Assembly (NCBI GenBank): GCA_934167885.1
Contig: CAKPMB010000010.1
Coordinates: forward strand, 1-51,346
Origin: an uncultured Bacilli bacterium
GTDB taxonomy: Bacteria; Bacillota_I; Bacilli_A; RF39; UBA660
Direction: 5' to 3'
Length of the DNA stretch: 51,346 bases
The position numbers and the translations under genes are program-made. Positions within the stretch are counted from its first letter, which is position 1; every line of letters begins with the position of its first letter. The notes under the pieces were generated by a model, which saw only the letters and a list, made by a program, of their open reading frames with translations, made no database searches and was not told the DNA's origin. This document shows positions 32,656 to 41,785 of the stretch, piece after piece.

Positions 32656-34419
32656 TTATTTATTTACAAAATTAGCTGTAACACTAGATGATGACATACT
32701 TTCATCATCCGCAACAACATGTCCAGAACTACTATTTATCAATATTCGTGGTAAATTTAGTGGTTCATAAATTGGCGTAGGCATCTTATAATATAAATCA
32801 ATAACCAAGTCATTATATTTTTCTTTCCACTCCGATTGTTTCAATCCAAAATGATTAGTGCTTAAAAATAGAATAGCATAATTAGCATTAATAGCGAATC
32901 CTTTGCTAAGTGGTGAAATGTTGCTTATATATGGTCCAAAAGTTGTTGTTGAACCCTTTGGATAATCAACTGATATACTGGTATCATTCGTCCATCCAGG
33001 ATAATTCTCAGAATTATTCATATTACTTACTTTACGTGATACATGTCTTATATTACGCACGATACGATTGTTTTCATAATCAATATAATCATATGCGGTT
33101 CCAACACTTCGTAATGGTTCATGATTAGCTAAGGAAATCGTTGTAGTAACAGGATCAACATATTTTTCAAAGTCAGTTGCTGAACTACTTATCTCAAGTT
33201 GAGGACATGCAAAAATGACATTAGCCGTATTTGTTGTATAATCAGTATTTTCAAAATAATTGGATTCAATACGCATAGATGTAACTTCCAATACCTCGTT
33301 TGACACAGTAAATGTATATGAAAGTCTCGTCCAATCATTTTGTTTACCGCTTTCAATTTTACCAACAGTTACACTACCAATTTCAGTAACCGTTGGGGTT
33401 GTATAAAATGAAAAATCAGAATTTTTTGTTGGAACACCATCTAACTTGTAATAAATACTATATGTTACTTTATCTCCAAGCTTAATATCATAATCCTCTG
33501 CTATTTTTTTAAAGTTTATTTTATAACCCCACCAAGCTCTTGTTGTTTTTAACGTTGAGCACTCATTATATAAATTATCATTATCTATTGTTCCTAAAAC
33601 GCTCACTACATAATCATTTTGGGCAAAAGTATTAGAACCTTTTAATAAGTTTTTACCATAAGTTTTTAGTGAAATACTTCCGCTTTCGCCCAAACTAACA
33701 ACTTTTACAGGATTATCAGGCGAAGGTGTGCCATTTTGCACACTATTACCAGCAATTTGATAATTGACAGCATACGTCTTATTCGTATTGTTAACATTCT
33801 TTTTATTAAAATCACCATTGACTGTTATTTTAACACTAGCAAATCCATTCTTCCATTCACTTGTTTTATAATCAGCATTCGCATCTGTATCACTTATTAA
33901 AACGTTACCACTTAACCAAAATCTTAGTTTATAAGTTTTGGTTACTTCAGCATTGGTATTCTTTGGAAATGTTCCAACATATATACGACCATTTTCATAT
34001 GATCCATAACTGCCTTCTTTTATTAAAACGTTTTCCATTCCGTTAACTTCTTCAATTAATTGAAAATGAATATCATTATTATTTAATCGTGTTTTTCCAG
34101 TTACGCTGTCACCATCACTTAACACAATATCATAATAAATATCATTCGATGTGTTCGTATTTTTACCTTTAATTTGAAATGATATTAAATTTGATGTTTC
34201 TGTTAAGGCTTCATTTAACGACATTGGAAATAAATTAGTAAGATTTATATTATCTCCTTCAATATAATTCAAATATATATCACCTGTTAGGGCAACACTA
34301 TCCGCCGAACTAGTCTTTGAATATGTATAAAAAGCGAAAGATGCTGACAAAAGTATAGTGATTCCTAAAACTGCAACTAGCACCATCATAATACCTTTTT
34401 TACCAATTTTATTTTCCAT
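32656..34419 (-). CDS. Tandem surface protein, copy 3
   Basis: 587 residues from ATG at 34419 (GAAGGTGGCTAT upstream). It shares all modules of copies 1 and 2: anchor helix, beta-rich domain (LTNLFPMSLNEALTETS), QIAGNSVQNGTPSPDNP and YGKNLLKGS module, and C-terminal EPLNLPRILINSSSGHV. Its first domain carries scattered differences from the nearly identical copies 1 and 2, so it escaped the latest conversion there. Own promoter and terminator. Function unknown. Confidence 0.8.
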   Translation of the reverse strand: MENKIGKKGIMMVLVAVLGITILLSASFAFYTYSKTSSADSVALTGDIYLNYIEGDNINLTNLFPMSLNEALTETSNLISFQIKGKNTNTSNDIYYDIVLSDGDSVTGKTRLNNNDIHFQLIEEVNGMENVLIKEGSYGSYENGRIYVGTFPKNTNAEVTKTYKLRFWLSGNVLISDTDANADYKTSEWKNGFASVKITVNGDFNKKNVNNTNKTYAVNYQIAGNSVQNGTPSPDNPVKVVSLGESGSISLKTYGKNLLKGSNTFAQNDYVVSVLGTIDNDNLYNECSTLKTTRAWWGYKINFKKIAEDYDIKLGDKVTYSIYYKLDGVPTKNSDFSFYTTPTVTEIGSVTVGKIESGKQNDWTRLSYTFTVSNEVLEVTSMRIESNYFENTDYTTNTANVIFACPQLEISSSATDFEKYVDPVTTTISLANHEPLRSVGTAYDYIDYENNRIVRNIRHVSRKVSNMNNSENYPGWTNDTSISVDYPKGSTTTFGPYISNISPLSKGFAINANYAILFLSTNHFGLKQSEWKEKYNDLVIDLYYKMPTPIYEPLNLPRILINSSSGHVVADDESMSSSSVTANFVNK

Positions 34420-34443
34420 ATAGCCACCTTCTATTATATTCAA

Positions 34444-34472
34444 ATTATAGCATACTAACCTTTTTCATTCAA
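34444..34472 (-). promoter_or_regulatory. Promoter of surface protein copy 3
   Basis: Minus strand: TTGAAT (34472-34467), 17 bases, TATAAT (34449-34444). Confidence 0.8.
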
Positions 34473-34475
34473 TAG

Positions 34476-34498
34476 AAAAAGGCATACCTTTTATGCCT
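34476..34498 (-). terminator. Terminator after the HD-domain gene
   Basis: Minus strand: AGGCATA (34498-34492), loop, TATGCCT (34486-34480) followed by T. It includes the 3' end of the HD gene. Confidence 0.85.
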
Positions 34499-35069
34499 CA
34501 TCTATTTCCATACCATTAAAATGAACATCTAAAAACTTTTTACTTGATAGATAATCACACATATGAACAAAATTTTCATATTTAGTCTTTGGAATAGGTA
34601 AAATTTCATTACCTTCATAGTCTTTATTCCAAATTCCCATATGACTTTCTACGACATGACTAAATAAATCTAATTCATTATTCGATAATTCAATATCATT
34701 TTTATGATCATTAACAAAATTCTTAATTAAAGTTGGATGATTAGCTTGTGTATAACGATTATGAGTTAAGCCACTTTTTAATCCATCATGTAATATTAAA
34801 GCCATAATCATAACATCTTTTTCATTATCAGTATATTTATTACCAATAAGGGGATTATCCAAAAGTTCTTTAGCAAATCTGACAGCAACTTTAACATGTC
34901 TTACTAAACCACCTTCGCCTAAAGAAAAACTTGGATGATATTTACCAGTCGAACTCGCTGGTATTTCATAAAAATAGTCTGGTAATAATTCTAATATTGT
35001 CTTTGTGCTATTTCTTATTCTTTCATCTTTTATAAAATTCAATTCAGTTTTAAATACATCACTCTTCAT
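34491..35069 (-). CDS. HD-domain phosphohydrolase
   Basis: 192 residues with an HD metal-binding set: His in GLVRHVKVAVRFA, the His-Asp pair in ILHDGLKSG, later His residues (SHVVESHMGIW) and a final Asp in MCDYLSSKKFLD. HD proteins hydrolyse nucleotides or phosphodiesters; the substrate cannot be read. It overlaps hemW by 4 bases (ATGA), and follows lepA-hemW in one operon. Confidence 0.85.
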   Translation of the reverse strand: MKSDVFKTELNFIKDERIRNSTKTILELLPDYFYEIPASSTGKYHPSFSLGEGGLVRHVKVAVRFAKELLDNPLIGNKYTDNEKDVMIMALILHDGLKSGLTHNRYTQANHPTLIKNFVNDHKNDIELSNNELDLFSHVVESHMGIWNKDYEGNEILPIPKTKYENFVHMCDYLSSKKFLDVHFNGMEIDEA

Positions 35070-36160
35070 ACTTCACCTACAAAATTAACTAATATACTAT
35101 TTTCTACATAAATTTTATCATAATTTATCCATATATTAGTTCCATTATCTATTAAATCTTTCTTTTTTATTAATTCTTTGACATTATAAACGTCTAAAAT
35201 ATCACACTTAAATTTATCCCTAAATTGCTTTTTATTTATTCCTTTTATTAGTCTAAAACCAAGTATTAATTCATATGAAATATCTTCATCTATCGTTATT
35301 GCTTCTTTTTCTTTAACATAATTACCATTTAAATAATCATGCATACTACATGTATTAGTATAACGAACATTTTCAATATAACCACTTGCTCCTAAACCAA
35401 AACCATAATATTTCTCATTATGCCAATAAACTAAATTATGTTTAGATTCATATCCATCCTTAGCAAAATTACTAATCTCATAATGATTATAATCATGTTC
35501 TTTTAAAACATAACATATTTTTTGATACATTTCATAATCTAAATCTTCAGAAATTGGTTTAACATTTTTAATGTGAAACATTGTATTGGGTTCAATCATT
35601 AAAGAATATGTTGATATATGATTAACATCTAATTTTAGTATTTTATCAAGATCATCCATTAAGTCTTTTAATGTTTCATTATTTATAGCATACATTAAAT
35701 CAACATTTATATTCTTAAAACCAACTTGTTTTATTAAATCTATTTTAGAGACAACATCTTGATAAGTATAATCTCTACCTAAATATGACAATACCTTATC
35801 ATTACATGATTCTACCCCTATACTTATACGATTAACTTTACTTTTAAGCATTAGTTTCAATTTATAAACATCAATACTTTCAGGATTTACTTCCATGGTA
35901 AATTCACAATTATCATCTAAATTAAACTGTTTAATTATTACAAATAGCCTTGTTAAAAGTTCTTTCGATAAAACACTGGGTGTTCCACCACCGATATATA
36001 AAGTTTTAATAATATCACCTTTATATTTAGTTTTAATTTCTTGATCTAAGGCTTCTAAATACTTTTTAGCTCGATCCTTATTATAATATTGTTTACAAAA
36101 ACCACAATAGGGACATATATTTTGACAAAATGGTATATGAATATAAACACTATTAATCAT
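35066..36160 (-). CDS. hemW: Radical SAM haem chaperone HemW
   Basis: Radical SAM protein formerly named oxygen-independent coproporphyrinogen III oxidase-like; family members bind haem and deliver it to haemoproteins. Cluster motif CQNICPYCGFC near the N-terminus, SAM-binding GGGTPS, and the HemW-specific haem motif HNxxYW (KHNLVYWHNEKYYGFGLGA). 364 residues, typical. It overlaps lepA by 8 bases, the usual lepA-hemW pairing in Gram-positives. Confidence 0.94.
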   Translation of the reverse strand: MINSVYIHIPFCQNICPYCGFCKQYYNKDRAKKYLEALDQEIKTKYKGDIIKTLYIGGGTPSVLSKELLTRLFVIIKQFNLDDNCEFTMEVNPESIDVYKLKLMLKSKVNRISIGVESCNDKVLSYLGRDYTYQDVVSKIDLIKQVGFKNINVDLMYAINNETLKDLMDDLDKILKLDVNHISTYSLMIEPNTMFHIKNVKPISEDLDYEMYQKICYVLKEHDYNHYEISNFAKDGYESKHNLVYWHNEKYYGFGLGASGYIENVRYTNTCSMHDYLNGNYVKEKEAITIDEDISYELILGFRLIKGINKKQFRDKFKCDILDVYNVKELIKKKDLIDNGTNIWINYDKIYVENSILVNFVGEV

Positions 36161-37958
36161 CTATTTCCTCATTTGATAATACCGTTAAAAAGGCTTCTTG
36201 TGGGATTTCAACTGAGCCTAAACGTTTCATACGCTTTTTACCTGCTTTTTGTTTTTCAAGTAGTTTTTTCTTTCTTGAAACATCGCCGCCATAACATTTT
36301 GCTAAAACATCTTTACGCATCGCTTTAATATCGCTTCTTGCAATTATTTTAGAACCAATAGCAGCTTGAACAGGCACTACAAACATTTGCCTTGGAATTA
36401 TTTTTTTTAAGTTTTCAACAACAACTTTACCACGTGCATAAGCGAAATCTCGATGAACAATTGTGCTTAAAGCATCAACTATTTCGCCATTTAATAAAAT
36501 ATCCATTTTTACTAAATCACTATTTTTATATCCAATAAGTTCATAATCAAAAGAGGCATAACCCTTGGTTGAACTTTTTAATTTATCAAAAAAATCATAA
36601 ACAATTTCTGATAAAGGCAATTCATAATGGATAATAACTCTTTTTTCGTCAATATATTCTAAATTAATATAATTACCCCGTTTATTTTGACACAATTCCA
36701 TAATAGGTCCTATGTATTCACTAGGTGAGAAGATGTTGGTTTTAATATATGGTTCACTAATATAATCAATATTAACACGATCAGGCATTTTTTGAGGTGA
36801 ATCAACCATTATAACTTCACCATTGGTAAGACCAACTTCATATACAACACTAGGACTAGTAGCGATTAAATCAATTTTAAACTCACGCTCAATGCGCTCT
36901 TCAATAATTTCCATATGTAAAAGGCCTAAAAAACCACATCTAAAACCAAAGCCTAAAGCTACAGAGGTTTCTGGTTCAAAAGTTAGTGAAGCGTCATTTA
37001 ATTTAAGTTTTAATAATGCTTCACGAAGCTCATTATAACGACTAGTTTCCGTTGGATAAAGTCCTGCAAAAACGACTTGTTTCATAGGTTTATAGCCAGG
37101 TAACATCTCATCACTTTCACTTCGTAAAACAGTAACGGTATCGCCAACTGAAACGTCACTTATACTTTTAATACTTCCCCAAATATACCCTACTTCACCA
37201 CAAACAAGCATATTTTTTTTCTTAACACTAGGTGTATATACCCCAACTTCCGTTACATCATAAATGGCACCCGTAGACATTAATTTAATTTTATCGCCCG
37301 TTTTAATATAACCATTTTTAAGGCGACACATAATAATCGCACCTTTATAAGAATCATAAATACTATCAAATATAAGTCCTTGCGTTTTATTATTAATACT
37401 ACCTGTTGGTGCTGGAATTCGTTCAATAACAGCTTCAACTAATTCCTTAATACCAATACCTTCTTTAGCGCTTGTTAAAATAATTTCATCTTTGCTAAAA
37501 CCAAAGGTATCCATCAATTCTTTTGTCACTTTAGGAACATCCGCATTAGGTAAATCAATTTTATTAATTACTGGAATAATTGTTAAATTATTATCAAGGG
37601 CTAAAAATAAATTAGCAAGAGTTTGCGCCTCTATTCCTTGTGCTGCATCAACTACTAATATTGCTCCATCAGTCGCTGCTAAACTTCTACTTACTTCATA
37701 AGAAAAGTCAACATGACCAGGTGTATCTATCAAATTTAAAACATAATCTTCATCATGATATTTATAATAAAGTTCAACAGCATTAAGTTTTATAGTAATG
37801 CCTCGCTCTCTTTCAATATCCATATTGTCTAATATTTGATCTTTAGCTTCACGTTTAGAAACCGCATTAGTAATCTCTAATATTCTATCAGCGATAGTGC
37901 TTTTACCATGATCTATATGTGCAATAATAGAAAAATTTCGTATATTTTCTTGTTTCAT
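36153..37958 (-). CDS. lepA: Elongation factor 4 (LepA)
   Basis: Ribosome-associated GTPase. G1 AHIDHGKST, the ERGITIK switch I region, DTPGHVDFSYEV (G3), NKIDLP (G4), followed by domains II, III/V and the LepA-specific C-terminal domain (KMDILLNGEIVDALSTIVHR; CYGGDVSRKKKLLEKQKAGKKRM). About 601 residues, typical. An upstream in-frame ATG at 37970 is possible, as AAGGA is closer to it; I favour 37958 because of the family N-terminus. Confidence 0.97.
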   Translation of the reverse strand: MKQENIRNFSIIAHIDHGKSTIADRILEITNAVSKREAKDQILDNMDIERERGITIKLNAVELYYKYHDEDYVLNLIDTPGHVDFSYEVSRSLAATDGAILVVDAAQGIEAQTLANLFLALDNNLTIIPVINKIDLPNADVPKVTKELMDTFGFSKDEIILTSAKEGIGIKELVEAVIERIPAPTGSINNKTQGLIFDSIYDSYKGAIIMCRLKNGYIKTGDKIKLMSTGAIYDVTEVGVYTPSVKKKNMLVCGEVGYIWGSIKSISDVSVGDTVTVLRSESDEMLPGYKPMKQVVFAGLYPTETSRYNELREALLKLKLNDASLTFEPETSVALGFGFRCGFLGLLHMEIIEERIEREFKIDLIATSPSVVYEVGLTNGEVIMVDSPQKMPDRVNIDYISEPYIKTNIFSPSEYIGPIMELCQNKRGNYINLEYIDEKRVIIHYELPLSEIVYDFFDKLKSSTKGYASFDYELIGYKNSDLVKMDILLNGEIVDALSTIVHRDFAYARGKVVVENLKKIIPRQMFVVPVQAAIGSKIIARSDIKAMRKDVLAKCYGGDVSRKKKLLEKQKAGKKRMKRLGSVEIPQEAFLTVLSNEEIDD

Positions 37959-38000
37959 AAAAACATCCATCCTTATTTATATAAATAATTCATAATCAGT

Positions 38001-38029
38001 ATTTTACCATTATTTAAGGTAATTAACAA
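38001..38029 (-). promoter_or_regulatory. Promoter of the lepA-hemW-HD operon
   Basis: Minus strand: TTGTTA (38029-38024), 17 bases, TAAAAT (38006-38001). Confidence 0.65.
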
Positions 38030-38040
38030 TAAATATAAAG

Positions 38041-38060
38041 AAAAAAACACCTATCGGTGC
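38041..38060 (-). terminator. Terminator after secG
   Basis: Minus strand: GCACC-GATA-GGTGT followed by seven T, right at the secG stop codon. Confidence 0.8.
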
Positions 38061-38276
38061 TTAAATTAAATCCATTACTAAAGTTAATATAAAGAATGTA
38101 AAACCAAGAAGAAAAGTTAAACGACTAATAAATAGTTCACTTCCTCTTTCTTTACGACGACTAAATAAATCTAAATCACCACCACTAATTATTTGACTGG
38201 CAGCTTCTGCTTTACCACTTTGTAATAAAACAATTATAATTAATAATATTGCAATAACTAAAAAGAATACTTTCAT
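38061..38276 (-). CDS. secG: Preprotein translocase subunit SecG
   Basis: 71 residues with two membrane helices (about 1-20 and 48-70) joined by a short loop holding the family pattern LLQSGKAEAASQIISGG. Accessory subunit of SecYEG. Start 38276 behind GAGGGTGA; the frame's upstream part lacks support. Confidence 0.92.
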   Translation of the reverse strand: MKVFFLVIAILLIIIVLLQSGKAEAASQIISGGDLDLFSRRKERGSELFISRLTFLLGFTFFILTLVMDLI

Positions 38277-38328
38277 AAATTCACCCTCATTTCTATAAAA
38301 TAACACAAAATACTTAAAAACGCAAGAA

Positions 38329-38781
38329 CTATCTTCTTCTTACTTCTCTTTCACTATAACTATAGTCTTTACTCATCCCTTCGGCATATTGTAACATTCT
38401 AGTTTTAACCTCTTCTTCAACAACTTTAATTTTCTTATCTAAAAACTTAATTTGTTCATCTTTTAAAAACTTAACATACTTATTAATTAATTCTCTTTTA
38501 AATCTTTCAATTTCATTTAAAGCGAACATAAGACCACTACCAGGATCCTCATCACTTTCACAAACACTAGCGATTAATTCTAATAAAACCTTAAAACGTT
38601 TATTAATACTATTTTTTATAAAATCATCTTTTAACTTTTCATTATATAATCTTATATTTTTAATAAATTTACTATCATTATCATCAAGTAATAATGCATT
38701 ACTCACTTTATAATTTCTAACTATAATTGATTTAAAACATCCATTCTTTATTAAAACATATCTACTTTTCACTGTTTTCAT
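38329..38781 (-). CDS. Conserved hypothetical protein overlapping trmD
   Basis: About 150 residues, very basic, helical, with a coiled-coil-like C-terminal half (FLDKKIKVVEEEVKTRMLQ) and a tail rich in Ser, Tyr and Arg. No family recognised. Start taken at 38781 (ATG KTVKSRY); it overlaps the trmD end by 20 bases and GAGGGGA lies about 11 bases upstream. Translational coupling with trmD suggests a role in RNA or ribosome biology, but that is only guilt by association. Confidence 0.7.
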   Translation of the reverse strand: MKTVKSRYVLIKNGCFKSIIVRNYKVSNALLLDDNDSKFIKNIRLYNEKLKDDFIKNSINKRFKVLLELIASVCESDEDPGSGLMFALNEIERFKRELINKYVKFLKDEQIKFLDKKIKVVEEEVKTRMLQYAEGMSKDYSYSEREVRRR

Positions 38782-39442
38782 AACCAATTAAATCCCCTCG
38801 ACGTGCTTTTGTTTTTTTTATTTGTTCATTTAAACGATATTCCTGAATTTTCTTATGATCACCTGATAATAAAACATCAGGCACTCTCATTCCTAAATAT
38901 TCTCTAGGTTTTGTATAAGTTGGATAATCTAATAAATTATTATTAAATGAATCATTTTCATAACTATCTTTATTTATTACCCCATCTACAAGACGTGAAA
39001 CACTATCTAGAATAACCATACTAGGTATTTCACCACCAGTTAAAACATAGTCTCCTATACTAATTTCCATATCACAAATACTACGAATACGTTCATCAAA
39101 TCCTTCATAATGACCACAGATGATAATTAAATGTTTTTCATGTGAAAGATTAAACGCAACTTTCTCATCGTATTTTATACCATCAGGTGTCATCATAATA
39201 ACTTTACAATCATCTGTTTTTAAATCATTAACACAATCAAAAATAGGCTGACACATCAAAACCATTCCAGCACCACCACCAAATGGGGTGTCATCAACCT
39301 TCATATGAGGATCTTTAGAATATTTACGAAAATCAACAATATTAACTTCCAACAATTTATTATTAATCGCTCTTTTTAAAATTGATTCATTTAATATTCC
39401 ATCAAACATAGAAGGAAAAAGTGTTAAAATATCAATTCGCAT
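38762..39442 (-). CDS. trmD: tRNA (guanine(37)-N1)-methyltransferase
   Basis: SPOUT trefoil-knot enzyme that methylates G37 next to the anticodon and prevents frameshifting. Signatures: DILTLFPSMFDGI, DDTPFGGGAGMV, ICGHYEGFDERI, and IGDYVLTGGEIPSMV (knot). 226 residues; it overlaps rimM by one base (TAATG). Confidence 0.97.
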   Translation of the reverse strand: MRIDILTLFPSMFDGILNESILKRAINNKLLEVNIVDFRKYSKDPHMKVDDTPFGGGAGMVLMCQPIFDCVNDLKTDDCKVIMMTPDGIKYDEKVAFNLSHEKHLIIICGHYEGFDERIRSICDMEISIGDYVLTGGEIPSMVILDSVSRLVDGVINKDSYENDSFNNNLLDYPTYTKPREYLGMRVPDVLLSGDHKKIQEYRLNEQIKKTKARRGDLIGYENSEK

Positions 39443-39903
39443 TATAACCCCTCCACATCATCAATTATAATTTTTTTATCAGTAAGCAAAACATTCTTAA
39501 TAAATTCATATGGTATTAAATGATTATCAACTACCAATAGCTTTTTAGTTTCACTAATATATCTAATATCTTTTAATAATCCATATACTTTTTCTTTGCT
39601 ACAGACATTAAAACCAATTAAATCGTCATCTAAATATTCATTATCATTTAAATACTCATCTCGATCAATATAAACAAAGATATTTTTAGGAAAAGAGATA
39701 TCATTTATAGAATTAATTCCTTTTAAAGTAACCATATCGTATCCTTTGTGAACACGATAACTCATAATTTCATATGGCTTATCAATAATTATTTTATTAC
39801 CTATTTTAAAAACTTTGACTTTATATTTAAAATTAGATTTTATTCTAATTTCACCTTTTATTCCATGAGTATTAACATATTTTCCAATAATTATTTTATT
39901 CAT
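39442..39903 (-). CDS. rimM: Ribosome maturation factor RimM
   Basis: 16S rRNA processing factor with an N-terminal RimM domain (KIIIGKYVNTHGIKGEIRI) and a C-terminal PRC-barrel (DDLIGFNVCSKEKVYGLLKDI). It assists 30S head maturation. I start at 39903 behind GGGGTATCAAC; the longer frame to 39963 translates a non-family Leu/Phe stretch that belongs to the neighbour's overlap. 153 residues. Confidence 0.9.
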   Translation of the reverse strand: MNKIIIGKYVNTHGIKGEIRIKSNFKYKVKVFKIGNKIIIDKPYEIMSYRVHKGYDMVTLKGINSINDISFPKNIFVYIDRDEYLNDNEYLDDDLIGFNVCSKEKVYGLLKDIRYISETKKLLVVDNHLIPYEFIKNVLLTDKKIIIDDVEGL

Positions 39904-40636
39904 GTTGATACCCCAATTCATAAAGTAAAATGGAAGTAGCAACAGAAACATTAAGGCTTTCACATTTATTATTCATTTTAATGTATAGAAATTTATCACA
40001 CATCTTTTTAGTTTCTTCTCTAACTCCTTGGCCTTCATTTCCCATTATTAAAGCATATCGTGAAGTATTAACGCTCCTTGCATCTTCACCTTTTAAAACA
40101 TCCGTACCATATATAGGATATTTTTTTTCTTTCAAATATAAAATAGCCTTTTTAACATCCATAATAACATAATTAACATTAAAAATCATTCCTTGGGTGC
40201 TTCTTATAACCTTATCATTATATATATCAACTGTATTAGGTGATAAAATAATCGTATCGACTGAAAAAGCACATGATGTTCGAATAATAGTTCCTAAATT
40301 TCCAGGATCTTGAATATCTTCTAATATTAAAATATGATCACCTTTAATTTCATTTTTATTATTTATTTTACAAACACCTAAAACTGAAGGTATAGATGAA
40401 AGAGGACATATTTTTTTCATAACTTCACGTGTTAGGTAATAAACTAAAACATCTTTAGGTGCCTGAAACTCTTCACCTTCTAAAATATAAATTTCAAAGA
40501 TAAAACCACTCTTGATAGCCTCTTCTACTAAATGCTCACCAAAAACAACAAAAAAACCATATTTAAGACGATTTTTACGCTCATTTAATTCTTTAATTAA
40601 TTTAACTTTTTTATTATCTAGACTAGTTATAAGCAT
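39896..40636 (-). CDS. SpoU/TrmH-family RNA 2'-O-methyltransferase
   Basis: 246 residues: an N-terminal substrate-binding domain (VKLIKELNERKNRLKYGFF, GEHLVEEAI) and a SPOUT domain with ILILEDIQDPGNLGTIIR, IMGNEGQGV and ESLNVSVATSILLYE. These are the three motifs of 2'-O-ribose methyltransferases of the RlmB/TsnR group; target RNA (probably 23S rRNA) is not determined. Overlaps the rimM start by 8 bases. Confidence 0.9.
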   Translation of the reverse strand: MLITSLDNKKVKLIKELNERKNRLKYGFFVVFGEHLVEEAIKSGFIFEIYILEGEEFQAPKDVLVYYLTREVMKKICPLSSIPSVLGVCKINNKNEIKGDHILILEDIQDPGNLGTIIRTSCAFSVDTIILSPNTVDIYNDKVIRSTQGMIFNVNYVIMDVKKAILYLKEKKYPIYGTDVLKGEDARSVNTSRYALIMGNEGQGVREETKKMCDKFLYIKMNNKCESLNVSVATSILLYELGYQHE

Positions 40637-40735
40637 ATTATCACATCCACAAATATAATAACATAACTATGTTAAAGATAAAAGTTTTTTAAATAAAAAG
40701 TTTCATTTATACTTCTTACGATAACGTAAATAAAT

Positions 40736-40764
40736 TTGTCTATTTAATAATAATATGGTATTAT
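40736..40764 (+). promoter_or_regulatory. Promoter of the small lipoprotein gene
   Basis: TTGTCT (40736-40741), 17 bases, TATTAT (40759-40764). The GTG start at 40781 is therefore close to the transcription start. Confidence 0.6.
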
Positions 40765-40780
40765 TATGATGAGGTGTAAT

Positions 40781-41203
40781 GTGAAGAAAATTTTTATAAT
40801 ATTAGTATTGTTATTAGGAATCACTGGATGTAATAATGGATGTATTAATTCAATTAAATATAAAGATTTTAATCAATTAATTGAAGATAAAGAAACATTT
40901 ATATTGCTATTCAATGATAATAGTGATGATGGCAAATTATTAAAACAAACATTAAATAGTGTTTTAGAAGAAAATAATCTTAAAGCATATGAGATTAATC
41001 CTTCTAAATTAACAGATAGTGAAAAAGAAGCTTTAAGACCAATAGTTAGTTATAAAGATGTTTCAATTGTCTTTATTAAAAAAGGTGTTGATTCTTCTAT
41101 CCTATCACATATTGATGACGCTCTAACAAGCAAAAGTGAAATTACTGCTCGTCTTAGTGATGCAGGATTTATAAAAACTTCAAGTGAAGAAACTAGTAAA
41201 TAG
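40781..41203 (+). CDS. Small lipoprotein with a thioredoxin-like pattern, no CxxC
   Basis: About 140 residues from GTG at 40781 (GAGGTG upstream). The signal ends in the lipobox ITGC (Cys17). The mature part reads like a bacteriocin-accessory/thioredoxin-like fold (YKDFNQLIEDKETFILLFND... DVSIVFIKKGV), but the position of the redox Cys pair is DNSDDGK. A binding rather than redox function is inferred. Plus-strand orphan between methyltransferase genes. Confidence 0.75.
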   Translation: MKKIFIILVLLLGITGCNNGCINSIKYKDFNQLIEDKETFILLFNDNSDDGKLLKQTLNSVLEENNLKAYEINPSKLTDSEKEALRPIVSYKDVSIVFIKKGVDSSILSHIDDALTSKSEITARLSDAGFIKTSSEETSK

Positions 41204-41226
41204 TTTAATTACTTGAAGTTTTTTTT
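41173..41226. terminator. Bidirectional terminator shared by the lipoprotein and trmL
   Basis: AAAAACTTCAAGT (41173-41185) and ACTTGAAGTTTTT (41211-41223) are inverted repeats of 13 bases enclosing a smaller hairpin (AACTA/TAGTT). T runs are present on both strands. It contains both stop codons. Confidence 0.85.
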
Positions 41227-41744
41227 GAATTATCAATGCCATCTATTATAAAATCTTCACTTTTATGAGGTTCCTTAAATAATAAATTAGGATAATTCTG
41301 TTGTCTTAATACCTCATATAAAACGATAGCACAACAATTAGATAAATTAAGACTACGCACATTGTCAGTCATAGGTATTCGCATACAATGATCTAAATCT
41401 TTAGCTAAAATATCTCTTGGAATACCTGTTGACTCTTTTCCAAAAATAAGATAAATATTTTTATTAGTATCACTATAATCAAAACTCGTATGAGGCTTTT
41501 TACCATAACGTGTAAAATAATAGAAATCACCACTATTCTTACTTAGAAAATCATTCCAATCACTATATACATAATATGTTAATTTATCAATATAGTTAAC
41601 ACCACTACGTTTAATACTCTTCTCATCTAATTTAAAACCAAGAGGTTCTATTAAATGCAATACCGTATTAGTAGCAACACATGTTCGCATAATATTACCT
41701 GTATTTGTTGGTATTTCTGGTTCATATAAAACAATATTTAACAT
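41205..41744 (-). CDS. trmL: tRNA (cytidine/uridine-34)-2'-O-methyltransferase TrmL
   Basis: Small SPOUT enzyme that methylates the wobble ribose. Motifs: VLYEPEIPTNTGNIMRTC, LIFGKESTGIP and IPMTDNVRSLNLSNCCAIVLYE. 179 residues, slightly longer than E. coli TrmL by a C-terminal tail. Confidence 0.94.
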   Translation of the reverse strand: MLNIVLYEPEIPTNTGNIMRTCVATNTVLHLIEPLGFKLDEKSIKRSGVNYIDKLTYYVYSDWNDFLSKNSGDFYYFTRYGKKPHTSFDYSDTNKNIYLIFGKESTGIPRDILAKDLDHCMRIPMTDNVRSLNLSNCCAIVLYEVLRQQNYPNLLFKEPHKSEDFIIDGIDNSKKTSSN

Positions 41745-41785
41745 AAAAAATCACCCAACTAATAATAACACAATATTTATAGAAA

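Noticed and set aside
39904..39963. Longer N-terminus for rimM
   Set aside because: The added residues are unlike any RimM and come from overlap with the methyltransferase gene.
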